Shown here in pieces: positions 10,018-18,579 of a stretch of DNA of 64,000 nucleotides. Each line of letters opens with the position of its first letter. The first letter of the stretch is position 1. The stretch is from Phycisphaerales bacterium (lineage in GTDB: Bacteria > Planctomycetota > Phycisphaerae > UBA1845). A program made the translations under genes and the position numbers. The DNA is taken from assembly GCA_020639115.1 (NCBI GenBank), contig JACKHG010000013.1, forward strand, positions 65,118 through 129,117, in the 5' to 3' direction. The notes beneath the pieces were generated by a model. It saw nothing but the letters and a program-made list of their open reading frames with translations, ran no database searches and had not been told where the DNA came from.

Positions 10018-11478
10018 ATGCGCACCAACCTCGCGTGCGGGACCCTGTTGGCATCGGCACTCCTTGCAGCATCGGCATCAGCGCAGCAACTCGACGCCCA
10101 GACGCCCGCCCAGCGCGTTCCCCTGGCGGTCGAGGCGGACAACGGCAGCATCATCGCCGGCGACCAGACGTTCGACTCCTGGCGCGCGTACGTGCAATCG
10201 GACTACTTCCGCCAGAACGGACTGCGCTGCGGCGCTGCTCCCACCGGCGTCGATGTCGCCCTCGAACGCGCCGGATCCTCCGCCGACTGTACGTTCAACA
10301 ACACCAACCCCTCCGGCGTGTATGATCCCTCCGTGGTGAAATACCGCATTCCGGTCGTCGTGCACGTGCTCCGCAACAGCTCCGGCTCGAGCGGCAACAT
10401 CAGCGCCGCCCTCGTCCAGTCGCAGATCGACATCCTCAACGAGGACTTCCTGGCGATCCTCGGCAGCAACGGCGAGAACGGAACCGACGTGCAGATCGAG
10501 TTCTACCTCGCCACGGTGGATCCCAGCGGCAATCCCACCACTGGCATCACCTATTCGAACAACTCCACCTGGTACAACGACGGCGGCAGCTACTGGACGT
10601 CCCTGGCCTGGGACACCAACCGCTACCTCAACATCTACACCAACACCGCAGGCGGCTACTTGGGCTACGTGCCCGACCTGCCGCAGGGCGGCCTCGTCGG
10701 CTCGACCTCCGACCGCGTGGTCATTCTCTGGGATTCCTTCGGCCGCAACGCTCCCATCGGCCCGCCCTACAACCAGGGCCGGACCGTCACGCACGAAGTG
10801 GGCCACTACCTCGGCCTCTGGCATACCTTCGACAACGGCTGCGGGACCACCGCGGGCTGCTACACCTCGGGCGATCGCATTTGCGACACGAACCGCGAGT
10901 CGGGCCCCAACTACGGCTGCTCCGCGTCGAGCAGTTGTAGCAGCGCCGACCCCATCCACAACTACATGGACTACACCGATGACCTGTGCATGACGGAGTT
11001 CACGCCCGAGCAGGCCAAGCGCATGCGCTGCTCGCTCGAGCACTACCGGCCGAACCTCTACGAGATCGTCGTCGCCGCGACCTGCAGCGACGGCATCCTC
11101 AACCAGGGCGAAACCCGCATCGATTGCGGCGGCCCCTGCCCGGTCTGCGCCTGCACGTCGGACGCCCAGTGCAGCGACGGCCTCTTCTGCACCGGCACCG
11201 AAACCTGCGACGACTTCGGCATGTGCTCATTCGGACCCGCCCCCTGCGCTGGCGCCACCTGGTGCTCCGAGACGACCGACGACTGCCGGCCCTACGGTGA
11301 CGGTGATTTCGATTCCGACGGCGACGTCGACCTCTACGACTTCCGCGCGTTCCAGGACTGCTTCGGCGCACCCGGCCTGGGCGCCTGCGCCGCCGGCAAG
11401 ATGACGGGCAGCGGGGTCATCGGCGCCGCCGATCTGGCGGCCTTCACCGCTCAGCTCAGCACCCGCGGGCCGAACTGA
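10018..11478 (+). CDS. Secreted M43-family zinc metalloprotease with dockerin-like C-terminus
   Basis: This 486-residue protein starts at the ATG at 10018, which gives a clean signal peptide (MRTNLACGTLLASALLAASASA). The metzincin zinc site THEVGHYLGLWH begins near residue 258, and the Met-turn NYMDY follows, as in pappalysin/cytophagalysin (M43) peptidases. A Cys-rich stretch (CSDGILNQGE, CTSDAQCSDGLFC) leads to a terminal GDGDFDSDGDVDLYDF loop and a second, weaker repeat. I infer an exported protease retained by its C-terminal domain. The longer frame from 9973 would bury the signal peptide and is rejected. Confidence 0.88.
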   Translation: MRTNLACGTLLASALLAASASAQQLDAQTPAQRVPLAVEADNGSIIAGDQTFDSWRAYVQSDYFRQNGLRCGAAPTGVDVALERAGSSADCTFNNTNPSGVYDPSVVKYRIPVVVHVLRNSSGSSGNISAALVQSQIDILNEDFLAILGSNGENGTDVQIEFYLATVDPSGNPTTGITYSNNSTWYNDGGSYWTSLAWDTNRYLNIYTNTAGGYLGYVPDLPQGGLVGSTSDRVVILWDSFGRNAPIGPPYNQGRTVTHEVGHYLGLWHTFDNGCGTTAGCYTSGDRICDTNRESGPNYGCSASSSCSSADPIHNYMDYTDDLCMTEFTPEQAKRMRCSLEHYRPNLYEIVVAATCSDGILNQGETRIDCGGPCPVCACTSDAQCSDGLFCTGTETCDDFGMCSFGPAPCAGATWCSETTDDCRPYGDGDFDSDGDVDLYDFRAFQDCFGAPGLGACAAGKMTGSGVIGAADLAAFTAQLSTRGPN

Positions 11479-11943
11479 CCGACCAGTCCGCCGCATTGCC
11501 GACAGCGAGAACGCCGCTTCAAAGTGCCGCTTTGCGCCACATGCGATCGGCGGTTCCGCCGGAACTTTGTTGCGCGCCGGTTGCCGACGCAGCCGTCGCG
11601 CACCGCAATCGTGGTGTATACTATCCCGCATACAGAGGAGCGGTGGGTGCCTGCCGGCGCGTGCAAGCCCGGATGAAGGTCGCACCCCTCCCGAAGCACT
11701 CCCCTGGATCGGCTGCCACCCGAAAAGAGTGGCAGGTCGACATGGGTTCCGTCACCCGGGTTTCCCTGATCATCTGAACCGCCCGATACCTTGCCACCGC
11801 GCGCTGCGGGTCATGCACGCGATCGCGCCGGGTGCCGAGCATCGAACGTGCGCTTCGGCGCGCCGCCAGGTTCGCATCGCGCAAGATGCGGACGGCGCGC
11901 CGTCTTTCCAGGCGTCCCCCGGACGCCCGTATGGAGAATTCCC
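11479..11943 (+). other. Long gene-free stretch with hairpins; possible structured 5' leader or small RNA
   Basis: An extended -10-like TATACT lies at 11617-11622. Downstream are a GGGTGC/GCACCC pairing (11645-11650 with 11682-11687) and a 7-bp hairpin CTGCCAC/GTGGCAG (11713-11719 with 11729-11735). Short frames exist, for example an ATG at 11673, but none has support. It runs into the small Pro/Lys-rich gene at 11944. A structured leader or an independent RNA are both possible; no known RNA family was recognised. Confidence 0.3.
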
Positions 11944-12072
11944 GTGAGCAGCATGCCCAACAAGGGTAAACCCCAGCCGCCCGCAACGCCCGGCCAGCCG
12001 CCCAAGGCCAATCCGCCGAGCACGCCCAAACCGGCCACCGGCAAGCCCGCGCCGAAGAAGGGCAGCCACTAG
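11944..12072 (+). CDS. Small Pro/Lys-rich basic protein
   Basis: This 42-residue protein has a GTG start preceded by GGAGA at suitable spacing. The sequence is low complexity: PNKGKPQPPATPGQPPKANP, then PSTPKPATGKPAPKKG. It has no signal peptide or membrane segment and carries a strong positive charge. Such tails occur in nucleic-acid-binding or ribosome-associated small proteins, but nothing here identifies a function. It is directly followed by a strong hairpin. The composition, start signal and terminator make it more credible than other short frames. Confidence 0.45.
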   Translation: MSSMPNKGKPQPPATPGQPPKANPPSTPKPATGKPAPKKGSH

Positions 12073-12080
12073 TATTTGAC

Positions 12081-12116
12081 GCCGGGGCGGATCCCCTCGC
12101 GGGAATCCGCCCCGGC
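12081..12116. terminator. Perfect 12-bp hairpin between convergent genes
   Basis: GCCGGGGCGGAT (12081-12092) pairs perfectly with ATCCGCCCCGGC (12105-12116) across a 12-base loop. It sits between the small Pro/Lys-rich gene (plus) and the PEP-CTERM gene (minus). There is no T-tract, so it is either a transcript-end stabiliser or a factor-dependent terminator for both strands. Confidence 0.6.
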
Positions 12117-12136
12117 CATCGGCGCCGAATTGACGA

Positions 12137-12715
12137 TCAGCGACGACGACGGCGCCGGCGCAGCGCCAACAGCGCGAATCCCGCCATCGCGGACAGCGTC
12201 GAGGGCTCGGGCACCAGCGCGGCGCCCGCTCCATCAGGCCGGAAATCGTAGTAGGGATTGTCGTCAACGTGCCGAAAAACATCGCTCTCCGTCGTTCCGT
12301 CGGCAAACTCGGCGACGACAGTGATGCCCGTCATGTCCCGCGCGTAGTAGACATACTCGTCCACATCCACGAAGAACGAGAGCGACGCGTTGTTCATGAA
12401 GGACCCGGGCGTGAACCGCACCCGAAGGTTGTCGCCGTTGTCACCCGGAAACGAGAAGTTCGCATCGTTGATGTCGAAATTGGCGAAGTCGAAAAGGTGC
12501 ACGCCGTAGTTGGAATCAAAGCGGTGAGAGTCGCCCGGCAGATCCAGCTCGATCCGCACCAGGTCGCGCGACGAGTTGTTGCGAATCGACCAGAACCCCG
12601 GCGACACGTCGATCGACTGCTCGCCCTGCGCCTGGATCACGATCGCCGCCCGGGCGACGCACGGAACCATGAGCCCGGCTGCGAGCACCATACCTGCAAT
12701 TCCACTTCTGACCAT
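12137..12715 (-). CDS. PEP-CTERM sorting-domain protein
   Basis: This 192-residue exported protein has a signal peptide at the start (MVRSGIAGMVLAAGLMVPCVARA) and the full PEP-CTERM signal at the end: VPEPSTL, a hydrophobic helix AMAGFALLAL, then a run of seven Arg. Exosortase systems recognise this signal and anchor or process the protein at the envelope. The middle is beta-rich and Asn/Asp-rich without a recognised domain. The ATG at 12715 follows AGGAGAG closely; the longer frame is rejected. No exosortase gene is in the window. Confidence 0.85.
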   Translation of the reverse strand: MVRSGIAGMVLAAGLMVPCVARAAIVIQAQGEQSIDVSPGFWSIRNNSSRDLVRIELDLPGDSHRFDSNYGVHLFDFANFDINDANFSFPGDNGDNLRVRFTPGSFMNNASLSFFVDVDEYVYYARDMTGITVVAEFADGTTESDVFRHVDDNPYYDFRPDGAGAALVPEPSTLSAMAGFALLALRRRRRRR

Positions 12716-13213
12716 GATTTCTCTCCTGTCTGAACAGTCCCTGAGAATCCGGAACTTCCGCCGATTGCAATCGGATCCGACGCGGCGCACCGCCGCGACG
12801 GCCACAACGCGAAGCTTCCTGATCGAGCACACCCACTCGGGCCCGATCCCGCCCCCTCGTCTCCGAAAGCAAATGCGAAATGCGGATGTGCACGCCCTCA
12901 CACAAAGGCGTTTTTTTTCAGACTGATGTCAGTGGACTCGTGCCACCCGCGCAGGATTGATGCGTTGCACTGGATTCACGTGGTCGCCTCAGCGACCGAT
13001 GCTCCGAGCTGCCCCTCCGCGGTCAAGCGGCGATTCACGGTCGACTGAAGCTCCTAGCACGAAAGAGCCGAGTTGCCCCGAGGCATCCCCTCCACTATGC
13101 CGCACGACCAGGAACTTCCGATCGACGAGGCATGAACACCGTGCGACGCTACAACTGTTGTTCCCAGCCTCGCTGAGGCATATACCCTAGCCATCCCTGC
13201 GAGGACTTGAATG
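12716..13213. other. Upstream region of the PEP-CTERM gene with a perfect palindrome
   Basis: No gene is seen in these roughly 500 bases. CCGATTG-CAATCGG at 12761-12774 is a perfect 14-base palindrome about 50 bases upstream of the PEP-CTERM start, so it could be an operator. A weak hairpin with a T8 tract (12892-12918) faces the plus strand, where no transcript is expected. Confidence 0.35.
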
Positions 13214-13286
13214 GCCGACCGACGGGACTCGAACCCGTATCCCCGCGTTCACAGCGCGGTGCTCTGACCCTTGAGCTACAGCCGGC
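13214..13286 (-). tRNA. tRNA-His (GTG)
   Basis: On the minus strand the cloverleaf reads acceptor G-CCGGCTG / CGGTCGG-C, D arm AGCTCAAGGGTCAGAGC, anticodon stem-loop CGCG-CTGTGAA-CGCG with anticodon GTG, and T arm ACGGGTTCGAGTCCCGT. The extra 5' G (-1) opposite C73 is the tRNA-His identity element. The 3' CCA is not fully encoded. Confidence 0.9.
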
Positions 13287-13324
13287 AGCGCGCCCGCACC
13301 TTCTGTCGGCGCGGACGATCCCCA

Positions 13325-13395
13325 CGGCGCGCGCGGGAGTTGAACCCGCACCCGCGCATTCAAAGTGCGCGATGCTGCCGCTACACCAGCGCGCC
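13325..13395 (-). tRNA. tRNA-Gln (TTG)
   Basis: On the minus strand the acceptor GGCGCGC pairs perfectly with GCGCGCC. The D arm (GTGTAGCGGCAGCAT) is of the short type usual for tRNA-Gln. The anticodon loop CTTTGAA gives TTG, and the T arm is GCGGGTTCAACTCCCGC. CCA is not encoded. It lies 38 bases upstream of tRNA-His in transcription order, so the two are probably cotranscribed. Confidence 0.9.
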
Positions 13396-13468
13396 GCAGT
13401 GTCGGCGCACACCGTCTCCGCATCGCGCGCAGCTCCGCGCTGCGTGCAGTCCGGCGCTACGCGCCTAC

Positions 13469-13502
13469 AAAAAAACCGGCCGACCTTCGCGGTCGACCGG
13501 TT
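13469..13502 (-). terminator. Intrinsic terminator on the minus strand
   Basis: AACCGGTCGACC-type stem (13474-13485 with 13491-13502, one G-U pair) with a 5-base loop, followed on the minus strand by seven U. It lies 150 bases after the stop of the NCS2 permease and upstream of the two tRNA genes, so it separates the two transcripts. Confidence 0.8.
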
Positions 13503-13652
13503 CATAGGCTGCTTTCACCTGTCGCGGGAAATTACCCGCGCGGGCGCACGCGCTCCGGTCGACCTCGCTGATGGCCGTGTTGATGGAACAACGTGCAGAT
13601 GAGAACGATGCCGTTCATGACGTAATTACCGTACTGCGCGATTTGCGAAATG

Positions 13653-15272
13653 TCAAGCGTGCGCAGGTTCCGCCGGCGCGCCGCGCGCCGCCCCCAGCAG
13701 ATCCGCGACGAAATAGATACCCGCCATGATCAGGTAACCCGCGGCCACCGTGTACGCCCGGGTCGCGAGGGGACCGGCTGCTGAGTCCGCGGGCGCCGCC
13801 TGCACGATCATGAAGTAATCGAGCACGTTGCCCGAGAGCTGATACGCGTGCATCAGGCCGACGAACGTCAGACCCGCCGCCACCAGCGACCACACCGCCG
13901 CCGCCCGCAGCCGGCGCTCGATCAGCAGCGCCGCGATCGCCGCGACGATCATGCACGTGAAGATGTAGCCCCGCTCCATCAGCAGCAGACCGTGGATCAG
14001 AAAGCCGTTGACGTCCGCCCCGCCGTTCGCACGCAGCACCTGCTCGAGGGTGAGCCCGCCGGAGGCCGCGAACGCCCCCGCCATCACCGTCGTGCCCCAC
14101 GCCGCGATCGCTGGGAAAAGCCCCAGGGCCACCGCCGGGGCGTGCGCCCGCGGCGTCGCCTGAAACGCCTGCGCGGTGATCACCACGCCGATCCACACCA
14201 CGATCGCGATGCCCGCCTCAATCGGCACCAGGCTGTTCACCGTCGCCACCGCCCCGCCCAGGCAGATCAGCGTGATGACGAGCCCGTTGAGCGTCGAGTA
14301 CCCCGCCCGAGCCCCCAACCCTTTCCAGCCCGGATGCCCGATGTAGATCGTCGTGGGAAAACAACTGCCGAACAGCGCCCCCGCGATCGTGCCCAGCCCG
14401 TTCACCGCCAGCGACGAACGCGTGTCGAACTTATCGCCCGCCGCCTCGGCGCTCTCGATGTTCTGCAGGCTCCCGACCACGTTGAAAAGCCCCATCGGCA
14501 CGATCACCGACAGCAGCGCGAGCCACTCCTGCCGCGGCAGCGCGAACACGCTCGCGACCGCCCCACCCGCCCAGTGCGGCAATTGCCAACCGCTCGGCGG
14601 CACGATCGCCCCCATGCTGATGCCCGTCCACGCCTCCGGCAAACGCCAGGCCAGCAGCGTCCCGATCAGCACCGCCACGAATCCGCCGGGCAGTCCGCCC
14701 GGGAAACGCACGCGCCCGAACAGCGCCAGCAGCACGACCGCCAGCGCCGCCATCGCCACCACCGGCCGCACCCAGATCTCGAGCGCAAACGTCATCGAGA
14801 TGAACCCGATCGCGATGCCCGCCAGCGTCGCCAGCAGCGCCGCCCGCGGCGTGTGCCGCCGCACCCACTCCGCGACGAACGCACCGCCGAACTCGATCGC
14901 CCCGCTCCCCAGCGACGCGAACAGACCCATCTTCCACGCGAACTCCGCATCGTGCGTGCGCTGGTACGCCGGCACCATGACGAAAAACACGTACACCAGC
15001 AGCGACGGCGTGTTGATCCCGTAGGGCAGCGCCGTCACGTCGTCGCGCCCCTCGCGCCGCGCCACGCGCCGTGCCTGCCACGCGTAGAACAGATTGCCCA
15101 GCAGGATCGAAACGGCTGCCCCGGGCAGAATATGGGCGTAGATGAACCGCGCGTCCGGCCCGCTCATCCCGCACAGGCCGCCGCACAGCCCGACGATCAG
15201 CAGCAACTGCACCAGGTTGTCGATGAAGAGTCCGAAAAAGCCGTCGAGGTCGCGTTTGACAAAATACTTCAT
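13653..15272 (-). CDS. NCS2-type nucleobase (xanthine/uracil/AzgA-like) permease
   Basis: This 539-residue protein has about 12-14 membrane helices and NCS2-like features. These are an N-terminal FFGLFIDNLVQLLLI helix, ALPYGINTPSLLVYVF like the family's ASYGVN-type motif, and the repeat-2 segment ALFGSCFPTTIYIGHPGWK preceding a conserved helix. NCS2 carriers import purines, pyrimidines or related bases with protons across the inner membrane. The substrate is not certain; AzgA-type purine transport is the best guess. The ATG at 15272 starts MKYFVKRDLDG. I found no purine riboswitch upstream. A terminator follows at 13469-13502. Confidence 0.8.
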   Translation of the reverse strand: MKYFVKRDLDGFFGLFIDNLVQLLLIVGLCGGLCGMSGPDARFIYAHILPGAAVSILLGNLFYAWQARRVARREGRDDVTALPYGINTPSLLVYVFFVMVPAYQRTHDAEFAWKMGLFASLGSGAIEFGGAFVAEWVRRHTPRAALLATLAGIAIGFISMTFALEIWVRPVVAMAALAVVLLALFGRVRFPGGLPGGFVAVLIGTLLAWRLPEAWTGISMGAIVPPSGWQLPHWAGGAVASVFALPRQEWLALLSVIVPMGLFNVVGSLQNIESAEAAGDKFDTRSSLAVNGLGTIAGALFGSCFPTTIYIGHPGWKGLGARAGYSTLNGLVITLICLGGAVATVNSLVPIEAGIAIVVWIGVVITAQAFQATPRAHAPAVALGLFPAIAAWGTTVMAGAFAASGGLTLEQVLRANGGADVNGFLIHGLLLMERGYIFTCMIVAAIAALLIERRLRAAAVWSLVAAGLTFVGLMHAYQLSGNVLDYFMIVQAAPADSAAGPLATRAYTVAAGYLIMAGIYFVADLLGAARGAPAEPAHA

Positions 15273-15419
15273 GGTTTTTTCGGTTGGCCGGGTCGATCAG
15301 CCGGCTGGACGCGGTTCGGGTCGTTGCGGTTCAGCGGCGCATTCTCGGCCGGTGCCCCTCCGGCAGCAAGTCCGAAACGCCCGCGACACATGTTGTCATG
15401 CGGACGCCCGCGTCGCCCG

Positions 15420-15448
15420 TTGAATGCGGCTGTGCGACCCCCTATACT
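15420..15448 (+). promoter_or_regulatory. Sigma70-type promoter of the reprolysin-like gene
   Basis: TTGAAT (15420-15425), a 17-base spacer and TATACT (15443-15448) make a good housekeeping promoter. It should start transcription near 15455, some 45 bases before the ATG at 15502. Confidence 0.65.
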
Positions 15449-15501
15449 CGTTGCCGGGGTCTTCACACAACATGTCCGGCGGGTACGCGGAGGGGCCGTC
15501 C

Positions 15502-18500
15502 ATGGCGCAGAAGGAGCGCCCGAACATCAGCAATGTGCACCGGCGCGCGCGGCGACGCGCTTTTACCCTCGGCCTGACCATAGCGGTGTGCGCGCTGCTC
15601 GCGCCCCACGTCCGGGCGGCTGACAGCGCCCGGCAGTCGGCCGACGGTATCTGGGCCACAGGAAGCGCCTCGCCCGCCCGGAACACCCTCGTCGACCTCG
15701 GCCTGGAACGTTACCAGACCGTCGAACTGGCGCCCGCCGCCCTGGACGCGGTCCTCGCCGCCGCGCCCCTGGAAAACTCGGTCGACGCCGGCCGGCAGCA
15801 GGCGGTCATCCTGCTCCCCATGCCCGACGGCTCGTTCGCTCGCTTCCGCTTCGTCGAATCCCCCATCCTGGCCCCCGAACTCGCGGAGGCTTATCCCGAA
15901 CTGCACACCTATGCCGGCCAGGGCCTCGACGATCCGCGGGCGACCGTCCGCTTCGACCGTACGCCCGCGGGTTTTCACGCGCAGATCCTCTCGCCGCACG
16001 GGGCGGTCTACATCGACCCCGCCAGCCTCGAGGACGCCGTGAACCACGTATCCTACTACAAACGCGACTTCCGCCGCGCCGCGGACGACTTCGCCTGCGC
16101 CGTCGCCAGCACGCCCGCTCCCGATGACACGAACCTGCCCACGCCGCGCGTGGACAGCCAGATGCGCACGTATCGCCTCGCCGTCGCCGCCACCCAGGAA
16201 TACACCAACTACCACGGCGGAACCGTGCTTGCCGGCATGGCGGCCATCACCACCGCCATCAACCGCGTCACCGGCCTGTACGAGACCGAGTTCGGCATTC
16301 GCTTCACCATCGTGGCCAACAACGACGCGCTGATCTACACCTCCGAGCCCGATCCCTACACCAACGGCAGCAGTTCGACCCTGATATCGCAAAACCAGGC
16401 CAACATCGACGCCATCATCGGTGACGGCAACTACGACATCGGCCACGTCTTCGCCACGGGTGGCGGCGGCCTCGCCACGCTCGGTACCGTCTGCCAGAGT
16501 GGCCAGAAGGCCCAGGCCGCCACGGGAATATCCAACCCGATCGGCGACCCGTTCTACATCGACTACGTCAGCCACGAATTCGGCCACCAGTTTTCCGCCC
16601 AGCACACCTTCAACAGCGTCACCGGCTTCTGCGGCAACACCGGTCAGCGCGTACTCACCAGCGCCTACGAACCCGGCAGCGGCTCCACCATCATGGCCTA
16701 CCCCGGCATCTGCGGCACCGACAACCTGCAGGCCCATGCCGACCCGTTCTTCCACAGCGAAAGCATCCGCCAGATCCGCAATTTCATCACCTTCGGCAGC
16801 GGCTCCACCTGCGGCTCGACGACCGCCAACGGCAACACCAACCCGACCGTGAACGCCGGCGCCAACTACACCATTCCGCGGCAGACGCCCTTCACGCTGA
16901 CCGCCGCCGGTTCCGACTCCGACGGCGACCCGCTGACCTACAGTTGGGAAGAACGTGACCTCGGCCCGGCGGCTGCCGTCACCGATCCCGACGCCGGCTC
17001 CGGCCCGCTGTTTCGCTGCTGGCCGCCGACGAGCGATCCCACGCGCACCTTTCCGCGCCTGGCGGAGCTGCTCAACAACACCACGCCCTTCGGCGAGCAG
17101 TTGCCCAACTCGCAGCGCATCCTGAACTTCCGCGTGGTCGTGCGCGACAACCGCACCGACGGCGGCGGACTCGGCGAGGATGACATGCAGGTCGCCGTCG
17201 ATGCGACCGCGGGCCCGTTTACCGTCTCCTCGCCGAATACCGGCTCCGAAGTCTGGACCGACAGCGGCACGGTCACCTGGAACGTCGCCAATACGAATGT
17301 CGGCGCCGTCAGCGCCGCCAGCGTCGACATCATGCTCTCGACCAACGGCGGCCTCACCTTCCCCGTGATGCTCGCCGCCGGCACCCCCAACGACGGCAGC
17401 GAAGCCGTGAGCTTCAGCGTCGGCTCGACGACGCACGCCCGCGTCAAGGTGGCAGCCGTCGGCAACATCTTCTTCGACGTGTCCAACGCCGACTTCACCA
17501 TCAACTCGCCGGCCCTGCTGATCGACCTGCCCAACGGCGCTCCAGCCGCCGTCGCTCCCGGCGTACCCACGCCGTTCGATGTCGAAATCACCCCGCTCAA
17601 CGAGACGCCGGTGCCCGCGGAAACACGGCTCTTTTACCGCTTTGACGGCGGCGCGTACGCCTCGACGCTCCTGACACCCCAGGGCGGCAACCTCTACACA
17701 GCGTTGCTGCCCCGTGCGGTGTGCAGCGACACGCCCGAGTTCTACATCTCGGTCGAGGGTGACCTCGGCACGGTCGTCACCGATCCGCCCGATGCACCCG
17801 CCACGGTGAACGTCGCGACCGTCGGCGTTGTGTTGGCTGCATTTGCCGACGACTTCGAGACCGATCAGGGCTGGACCGTTTCCGCCTCCAGCGGCGCCGT
17901 CGACGGCAACTGGGAGCGCGGCGTGCCGGTGAACCAGGACCGCGGCGATCCGCCGGCTGACTTCGACGGCTCCGGCCAGTGCTACGTGACGGAAAACGGT
18001 ACCGACTACCCGGCCAACGACGTGGACAACGGCTACGCCTACCTGCGTTCGCCGGTGATCGACGTCTCCGCCGGCGGCACGCTGCACTTCGCGGTCTGGC
18101 TCAACGACTACCCGGCTGCCCCGAGTGGCACAATGGGCCCGGAGGACGGCCTGCTCGTCGAGTACGCGACCGACGCTGCCGGCACCAACTGGCAGACCCT
18201 GCGCAGCTACTCCGGCGGGCTCGCCGCCTGGCGTGAGGAAACCGTGGAGATCGGTTCAGAAATCCCCGCATCCGCCACGTTCCACCTGCGTTTCACGGCC
18301 TACGATATTCCCCCGGGTGACGTGGTCGAGGCCGGCGTCGACGCCGTCTCCATCACCGCCTTCAACTGCCCCGCCGTTGGCGACGGCGACTTCGACAGCG
18401 ATGGTGATGTGGACCTGGCCGACTTCGCCGCGCTGCAGACGTGCTGGACCGCGCCGGTCCTGGCGCCCGCGTGCGAACCGGGCGATCTCAACGGCGACGA

Positions 18501-18555
18501 TGCGCTCGACACCGTCGACCTGGATATCTTCACGCAGATATTGGGTGGCCCGTAG
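15502..18555 (+). CDS. Secreted reprolysin-like (M12B-type) metalloprotease with dockerin-like C-terminus
   Basis: This 1017-residue protein has GGAGGGG before the ATG at 15502 and a signal peptide (Arg-rich n-region, then FTLGLTIAVCALLAPHVRA). The zinc site SHEFGHQFSAQHTF lies near residue 357, with Ser in place of the usual Gly of HExxHxxGxxH, and STIMAYPGIC follows as the Met-turn. Further on are a PKD/REJ-like region (SDSDGDPLTYSWEE), an Ig-like region, a MAM or jelly-roll-like region (FETDQGWTVSA) and a final GDGDFDSDGDVDLADF plus GDLNGDDALDTVDL dockerin-like pair. I infer export and envelope retention. The alternative upstream starts at 15424 and 15472 lack a better context. Confidence 0.85.
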   Translation: MAQKERPNISNVHRRARRRAFTLGLTIAVCALLAPHVRAADSARQSADGIWATGSASPARNTLVDLGLERYQTVELAPAALDAVLAAAPLENSVDAGRQQAVILLPMPDGSFARFRFVESPILAPELAEAYPELHTYAGQGLDDPRATVRFDRTPAGFHAQILSPHGAVYIDPASLEDAVNHVSYYKRDFRRAADDFACAVASTPAPDDTNLPTPRVDSQMRTYRLAVAATQEYTNYHGGTVLAGMAAITTAINRVTGLYETEFGIRFTIVANNDALIYTSEPDPYTNGSSSTLISQNQANIDAIIGDGNYDIGHVFATGGGGLATLGTVCQSGQKAQAATGISNPIGDPFYIDYVSHEFGHQFSAQHTFNSVTGFCGNTGQRVLTSAYEPGSGSTIMAYPGICGTDNLQAHADPFFHSESIRQIRNFITFGSGSTCGSTTANGNTNPTVNAGANYTIPRQTPFTLTAAGSDSDGDPLTYSWEERDLGPAAAVTDPDAGSGPLFRCWPPTSDPTRTFPRLAELLNNTTPFGEQLPNSQRILNFRVVVRDNRTDGGGLGEDDMQVAVDATAGPFTVSSPNTGSEVWTDSGTVTWNVANTNVGAVSAASVDIMLSTNGGLTFPVMLAAGTPNDGSEAVSFSVGSTTHARVKVAAVGNIFFDVSNADFTINSPALLIDLPNGAPAAVAPGVPTPFDVEITPLNETPVPAETRLFYRFDGGAYASTLLTPQGGNLYTALLPRAVCSDTPEFYISVEGDLGTVVTDPPDAPATVNVATVGVVLAAFADDFETDQGWTVSASSGAVDGNWERGVPVNQDRGDPPADFDGSGQCYVTENGTDYPANDVDNGYAYLRSPVIDVSAGGTLHFAVWLNDYPAAPSGTMGPEDGLLVEYATDAAGTNWQTLRSYSGGLAAWREETVEIGSEIPASATFHLRFTAYDIPPGDVVEAGVDAVSITAFNCPAVGDGDFDSDGDVDLADFAALQTCWTAPVLAPACEPGDLNGDDALDTVDLDIFTQILGGP

Positions 18556-18579
18556 CGGCGGGCTAAAGCACTCCTCGCG

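Noticed and set aside
12892..12918. Plus-strand intrinsic terminator (5-bp stem and T8)
   Set aside because: The stem is weak and no plus-strand gene precedes it; it lies upstream of a minus-strand gene.
15273..15423. Purine riboswitch upstream of the NCS2 permease
   Set aside because: The conserved core pairing and loop bases of the purine aptamer were not found.
13848..15623. 591-codon plus-strand frame over the permease
   Set aside because: Arg/His/Gln-rich antisense frame with no signal or domain.
15463..18087. 874-codon minus-strand frame opposite the reprolysin-like protease
   Set aside because: It is the antisense shadow of a GC-rich gene: Gly/Val/Arg-rich, without motifs, and the plus strand encodes a clear protease.
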